Of a stretch of DNA of 64,000 nt, positions 60,090 through 64,000 are shown piece by piece. The DNA comes from Candidatus Pseudomonas phytovorans (lineage in GTDB: Bacteria; Pseudomonadota; Gammaproteobacteria; Pseudomonadales; Pseudomonadaceae), in contig CP119325.1 in assembly GCA_029202525.1 (NCBI GenBank), positions 2,888,001 through 2,952,000 on the forward strand. The letters run 5' to 3'. A program made the translations under genes and the position numbers. The notes beneath the pieces were generated by a model that worked only from the letters and a program-made list of their open reading frames with translations, was not told where the DNA came from and searched no databases. Position 1 is the stretch's first letter, and each line of letters opens with the position of its first letter.

Positions 60090-61265
60090 ATGCGTATCAA
60101 TCCACCTCTTGTCGCACTCGCCATCGGTGCCTTTGGCATCGGCGTCACCGAGTTCGCCCCCATGGGCATGTTGCCCAGCATCGCCACTGACCTTGGCGTT
60201 TCCATCCCTGCTGCCGGGCTGCTGGTCAGTGCCTATGCCATTGGCGTGTTGATCGGCGCACCGCTGATGACCCTGGCCACGGTGAAGATCCCACGGCGTT
60301 ACCTGCTGATCGGGCTGATGGCCATTTTCACCCTGGGTAACCTGATGTCGGCTTTGGCCAGCGACTACGCCAGCCTGCTGGTGGCCCGTGTGGTTACCTC
60401 GCTCAACCACGGTGCCTTCTTCGGCATCGGCGCGATTGTAGCGGCCAGCGTGGTACCGCCCGAGAAGCGCGCCGGCGCCGTGGCGGCGATGTTCATGGGC
60501 TTGACCCTGGCTACCATCGGCGGCGTGCCGCTGGCGGCCTGGTTTGGTGAAATGCTGGGTTGGCGCACGGCATTCTGGGGTATTGCCGGGCTTGGCCTGG
60601 TGGCGATGACTACGCTTTGGTACGCGTTGCCCAATGTGGCGTCACCCAAAGGCGACGGGGCCATGGCCGAAATCCGTGTGCTGGGCCGCGGTCCGGTACT
60701 GGCGGCGTTGCTGCTGACTGTGGTGGGCTCCAGTGCGATGTTCACGGTGTTCACCTACATTGCGCCGATCCTGCAGAGCGAGGCGGCGGCGTCCACCACC
60801 TTGGTGACCGGTATGCTGGTGTTGTTCGGGGTTGGCCTGACCTTGGGCAACGTGTGGGGTGGCAAGGCGGCAGACCGCTCGATCGACCGCACCCTTATCC
60901 TGTCATTGTCGCTGTTGATTGCCGTGCTGCTTGTGTTCCCGCTGGTGCTGGACTGGCCGCTGCCGACGGCCCTGGCGATTCTGGTTTGGGGCGCGGCCAG
61001 CTTTGCACTGGTGCCGCCATTGCAGATGCGGGTGATGGAGGCAGCCAAGGATGCACCTAACCTCGCCTCGGCGGTCAATATCGGTGCCTTCAACCTGGGC
61101 AATGCGATTGGTGCGGCGCTGGGTGGCGCGGTGATCAATGCAGGGTTGGGCTATCCGGCAATTTCCCTGGCGGGCGCTGCGATGGCGGCGCTGGGATTGG
61201 TGATGGTGCTGCTGTTTGCCTGGCGTGGGCGCGGGGCAGCAGCAGGGGACCAGGTGGCCGCGTAA
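60090..61265 (+). CDS. MFS transporter, AraJ/PbuE-like efflux type
   Basis: This 391-residue transporter starts MRINPPLVALAIGAFGIGVT and has the drug:H+ antiporter pattern of the DHA1 family with EFAPMGMLPSIATDLGVSIP and helix 4-5 GAVAAMFMGLTLATIGGVPL. Export of sugars or purines is typical of AraJ and PbuE members; its substrate is unknown. AAGGAG 6 bases upstream fixes the start. A divergent LysR gene may control it. Confidence 0.88.
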   Translation: MRINPPLVALAIGAFGIGVTEFAPMGMLPSIATDLGVSIPAAGLLVSAYAIGVLIGAPLMTLATVKIPRRYLLIGLMAIFTLGNLMSALASDYASLLVARVVTSLNHGAFFGIGAIVAASVVPPEKRAGAVAAMFMGLTLATIGGVPLAAWFGEMLGWRTAFWGIAGLGLVAMTTLWYALPNVASPKGDGAMAEIRVLGRGPVLAALLLTVVGSSAMFTVFTYIAPILQSEAAASTTLVTGMLVLFGVGLTLGNVWGGKAADRSIDRTLILSLSLLIAVLLVFPLVLDWPLPTALAILVWGAASFALVPPLQMRVMEAAKDAPNLASAVNIGAFNLGNAIGAALGGAVINAGLGYPAISLAGAAMAALGLVMVLLFAWRGRGAAAGDQVAA

Positions 61266-61279
61266 CAGGCCGATACCCC

Positions 61280-61298
61280 GGGGCTGCAAGGCAGCCCC
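61280..61298. terminator. Bidirectional terminator hairpin
   Basis: GGGGCTGC (61280-61287), AAG and GCAGCCCC (61291-61298) form a perfect 8-bp stem 14 bp after the MFS stop and 32 bp before the end of the convergent GST gene. Confidence 0.6.
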
Positions 61299-61330
61299 AC
61301 GCTCTTGCAGGTGGACCCCGTCTCATATGC

Positions 61331-61954
61331 CTACGGCGTACCGTTACGGCCATGCAGGTGATAGGCCGGGCGCTCGCTCAGGCGTTCGTAATAATCGCGC
61401 ACCGCAGGCAGCTGCGGATGCTCGAATGGCGTTTCAAACCAGCGGTTTACCGACAGGCCGATAGGGATGTCGGCCAGGGTGAACTGGTTGCCGGCCACGT
61501 AAGCGCCGGTGCTGGCCAGCTGGCGGTCGAGGATGTGCATGTAGCGCGACCAGTCTGCGCAACCGGCGGCAAGTGCTTGCGGGTCCTGGTGGGCGTGGGA
61601 GTGCCTGACCAGTGACATGAACGCGTAGCTCCACGAGCGGTTCAGGTCCGAGGCCTGCCAGTCGATCCACTGGTCGATCCTGGCCCGCGCCTGGGCATCG
61701 CCGGGGTAGAACGCGGTGGCGCCGTAGCGGTTCGCCAGGTAGCGGATGATGCTGTTGGATTCCCACAAGGTGAAGTCGCCATCCTGGATCACCGGGATCA
61801 TGGCGTTAGGGTTCAGCGCCAGGAACTCGGTATTGTCAGTGGCCTTGAAGCCAGTACCCCAGTCTTCACGCTCGAACGCGACCTCGAATTCGGCGCAGGC
61901 CCACAGGACTTTTCGCACATTGATGGAAGAGGCTCTGCCCAGTATCCGTAGCAT
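61331..61954 (-). CDS. Glutathione S-transferase family protein
   Basis: This 207-residue protein has a thioredoxin-like N-terminal domain (MLRILGRASSINVRKVLWAC), the glutathione-binding NAMIPVIQDGDFTLWESNSI with the E-S pair, and an all-helical C-terminal domain with FTLADIPIGLSV. It belongs to the bacterial GST family active in detoxification. ATG at 61954 gives the normal length. Confidence 0.9.
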   Translation of the reverse strand: MLRILGRASSINVRKVLWACAEFEVAFEREDWGTGFKATDNTEFLALNPNAMIPVIQDGDFTLWESNSIIRYLANRYGATAFYPGDAQARARIDQWIDWQASDLNRSWSYAFMSLVRHSHAHQDPQALAAGCADWSRYMHILDRQLASTGAYVAGNQFTLADIPIGLSVNRWFETPFEHPQLPAVRDYYERLSERPAYHLHGRNGTP

Positions 61955-62170
61955 GGTGGTCGTCCTGATGTGGGGGAGGTTGATCCTCCGATACTGCCAT
62001 GTGCCGGTCAAGGAGATGATCGGTGGCAGATCGACCCATTCATGGCGATTTTGTAGTCCATTTCCGAAAACGGTCCTCCCCATCCTCCTGGTCAAGCTTG
62101 CCTGGGGGCCCTGAACTTGGCACCCTTGGGCGGTTTGAATCGTCTGTATCACGACAGAAGGAAGTTTGCA

Positions 62171-62893
62171 TTGAGCTGGGACAAGGTGGGGAAACTCCTC
62201 GTAGCCGTGCTTGTTGGCCTGATGGTCCTTTTGGCTGCCTACGTGTTGCTCAGGGGCAACCCGCGCCTGGAGGCGTCACTGACCTATGCCTACCTCACCT
62301 ATCCCACCCAGTTCAGTGAGCGCATTAGCAAAGCCAGCGAGCAGCTCAAATATGAACAGTTGCAGGGGCGCATCAACAGCATCGGTCAGGGCGAGCTAAG
62401 CCACGATCAGGTCGAGCGCTTGATCGAAATGGCCCAGGCGCCTTATGCCCAGCTGTTCGCCAAGCCTTTCGAGGCCGGGCTGGTCGATCACCGTACCGGC
62501 TTGCTGATCGAGCTGCGCAACACGGGTGATGCGCAGGTCCGGGAGGTGAAAATCCGCCTGCCAGCCAAGGGCCTGGTGCAGGTGCGTGATGCTGCCGGTA
62601 ACGACACCCTGCTGGAGGCCGCCACCGCGCAGGTGGATATCCCGGCCATCGAGCCAGGGGGCACGTCCAGGGTCTGGGTCTATTTCGATGCGGACTATTC
62701 GCAGATTCGCCAGGGCGGGGTCAGCATCAGCCATGCCGACGGAGTGGCCAACGTACAGGTGTACCACGAGGTCATTGGTTTTCCGGCCATGGTCGCCCGC
62801 TACAGCCGCGAGTTGATGGTGTTGCTGGGAGGGCTGGCGTTCAGCGTGTTGGGTTTGGTTTATGCCTGCCTGGCACGGCGTAAGGCGCCGTAA
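62171..62893 (+). CDS. Hypothetical membrane protein
   Basis: This 240-residue protein starts LSWDKVGKLLVAVLVGLMVLL, one membrane helix, then a periplasmic-type beta-rich domain (TGLLIELRNTGDAQVREVKIRL) and a C-terminal helix RELMVLLGGLAFSVLGLVYA. The TTG at 62171 is preferred because GAAGGAAG lies 5-12 bases upstream; an ATG at 62117 lacks such a site. No family is recognised. Confidence 0.6.
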   Translation: MSWDKVGKLLVAVLVGLMVLLAAYVLLRGNPRLEASLTYAYLTYPTQFSERISKASEQLKYEQLQGRINSIGQGELSHDQVERLIEMAQAPYAQLFAKPFEAGLVDHRTGLLIELRNTGDAQVREVKIRLPAKGLVQVRDAAGNDTLLEAATAQVDIPAIEPGGTSRVWVYFDADYSQIRQGGVSISHADGVANVQVYHEVIGFPAMVARYSRELMVLLGGLAFSVLGLVYACLARRKAP

Positions 62894-62979
62894 ACGCCTC
62901 ACCCACCAAGTCAGGCAAACTGGCAATGATTCGGCGTATACCGCATACTTGTCGGCAAACGCCGATACAGGAGCATGCC

Positions 62980-63429
62980 ATGCTTGCCGAAGTGCTTCGC
63001 GACAATGGTTACCACGAGTACCGGGCGCGCCTGCAGGCGCTGCTGGAAATACCCGAATTTGCCAGTGACTTTGAAATCCACACCCGCATCACTCATGGCT
63101 TTGCCGCCACTTGGCTGGTGAAGCTGACCGAGCGCGGGGTGTTCACGCCGGTGGAGCGGGACCAGATCATCCCCCTGCGCACCCTGAAAACCCGTATCGA
63201 GCGTGACCAGCCGCTGACCGTGGAAGAGAGTGATCGGCTGTTCCGCTCGGCGCACATCACCGCCATGGCCGAAGCTGTGTTTGGTGAAGCGGACAAGGCC
63301 AAACGCTGGCTGTCCAAGCCCAAGGAACGCTTTTCGGGGCTGACGCCGATGCAGATGCTCACCACTCAGCAAGGCACCACTCAGGTCGAAGAGATGCTGC
63401 TGCAGATTGCCGAGGGCTTTGGCCTGTGA
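62980..63429 (+). CDS. Xre/MbcA/ParS-type antitoxin
   Basis: This 149-residue protein starts MLAEVLRDNGYHEYRARLQA and ends in the DUF2384 toxin-binding domain: EAVFGEADKAKRWLSKPKERFSGLTPMQML, with LLQIAEGFGL. This is the antitoxin of Xre-RES systems. Its stop overlaps the toxin start by 4 bp. GGAGC 5 bases upstream supports ATG 62980. Confidence 0.9.
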   Translation: MLAEVLRDNGYHEYRARLQALLEIPEFASDFEIHTRITHGFAATWLVKLTERGVFTPVERDQIIPLRTLKTRIERDQPLTVEESDRLFRSAHITAMAEAVFGEADKAKRWLSKPKERFSGLTPMQMLTTQQGTTQVEEMLLQIAEGFGL

Positions 63430-63863
63430 TTTTGTGGCGTATCAGCGCCTATGCAGATTTGAGCGGCACAGGGGGCTTACGTGTCAGCGGCCGCTGGCAC
63501 CAGGCGGGACGGCCGGTAGTGTACGCCGCCACCAGCCCTTCTGGGGCCATGCTTGAGGTGTTGGTGCACCTGGAGATCGACCCCGAGGATTTTCCTACCA
63601 CAATGCGCTTGATCCGCATCGAATTGCCCGACACGGTTTCACAAGCGCAGTTGCCCGCCTTGCAGCCTGGCTGGTCCGCTCAGCCCGAGTTGACCCGGGC
63701 GTTGGGCAATCGCTTTCTGGATGAGGGCTCGGCATTGTTGCTGCCCGTGCCAAGCGCGATCATGCCCAGCACCATCAACTACCTGTTCAACCCACGGCAC
63801 CCGCAGGCGAAGCGCGCGAAAATCCAGGTTGAGGACTTCACCCCCGACAGCCGTCTGTTCTAG
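63426..63863 (+). CDS. RES-domain toxin
   Basis: This 145-residue RES-domain protein starts at GTG 63426 (MILWRISAYADLSGTGG). Conserved residues include R19 or R23, Y33 in PVVYAA and E44 in AMLEVLVH. P. putida RES toxins degrade NAD+ and are held by the Xre partner in a co-crystallised complex. It is intact and co-translated with the antitoxin. Confidence 0.9.
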   Translation: MILWRISAYADLSGTGGLRVSGRWHQAGRPVVYAATSPSGAMLEVLVHLEIDPEDFPTTMRLIRIELPDTVSQAQLPALQPGWSAQPELTRALGNRFLDEGSALLLPVPSAIMPSTINYLFNPRHPQAKRAKIQVEDFTPDSRLF

Positions 63864-63870
63864 CGCGGAT

Positions 63871-64000
63871 TCACCACAATGCAGCCGATGCCGTCGTCAA
63901 CACCCGGCCAAATACGGCGAGTGCCTTGTCCACTTCAGCCTCAGTGCTGAAACGGCCGATGCTCAAGCGCACACTGTTGCGTGCCTGGCGCTCATCCAGG
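63871..64000 (-). CDS. Cysteine desulfurase (NifS/IscS type), C-terminal end
   Basis: The minus strand encodes LDERQARNSVRLSIGRFSTE and AEVDKALAVFGRVLTTA ending at TGA 63871-63873. This is the C-terminal end of class-V aminotransferases of the cysteine desulfurase group. The rest lies beyond the window edge. Confidence 0.75.
   Translation of the reverse strand, partial: LDERQARNSVRLSIGRFSTEAEVDKALAVFGRVLTTASAALW

Noticed and set aside
1..64000. tRNA or rRNA genes
   Set aside because: No cloverleaf with the conserved T-loop GTTCGAATC-like sequence and no rRNA-like block was noticed by eye; a tRNAscan-SE run would be decisive.

Overview
The window looks like a chromosome segment of a fluorescent Pseudomonas of the P. 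putida group. The evidence is the high G+C content, the gene order ech-vdh-fcs-aat-acd with a divergent MarR regulator (the ferulate cluster of P. putida), Pseudomonas-type paired REP palindromes, adjacent DUF3077 and DUF6124 genes, and a Xre-RES toxin-antitoxin pair. I saw no rRNA, tRNA, CRISPR array, origin or prophage. This identification rests on recognising protein families by eye; no search was run.

Region 1 (1-5.6 kb) is a decayed mobile and defence island. Two truncated IS66-family pieces meet on opposite strands, followed by about 800 bp without a clear gene and the broken tail of a probable SNF2-type helicase. An apparently intact McrB/McrC-type restriction pair follows; its McrB carries an EVE-like insertion. 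Region 2 (5.6-13.5 kb) holds small DUF proteins, two lipoproteins, a TonB-dependent receptor, very long inverted repeats, a GNAT enzyme, a 59-aa membrane protein and a LuxR regulator. Region 3 (13.5-22.3 kb) has a large autotransporter with a proline-rich linker, a secreted unknown protein, and a copper oxidase locus: tyrosinase plus a DUF2182 membrane protein, divergent from a multicopper oxidase.

Region 4 (22.4-32.7 kb) contains LysR/PhyH dioxygenase/amino-acid permease, an FAD monooxygenase-DUF2783-MFS set that looks like part of an aromatic pathway, and a HipBA module with a palindromic operator. Region 5 (32.8-37.3 kb) is metY, a Gly/His-rich mini-lipoprotein, an AraC/GlxA regulator, an HD-domain hydrolase and an SDR. 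Region 6 (37.3-44.1 kb) is the most intriguing set: two TonB-dependent receptors flank a Tat-exported FAD amine oxidase and a RidA protein with a signal peptide. This suggests amine or amino-acid oxidation in the periplasm with RidA hydrolysing the imine product.

Region 7 (44.4-55.6 kb) is the ferulate catabolic operon, followed by an arylsulfatase/FGE deletion scar, an alginate-export-type porin and an AAHS-type MFS transporter. Region 8 (55.6-64 kb) is mixed: 5'-nucleotidase, a coiled-coil membrane protein, a D-2-hydroxyacid dehydrogenase, DUF1543, LysR, MFS, GST, a membrane protein, the Xre-RES pair and the end of a cysteine desulfurase cut by the window edge.
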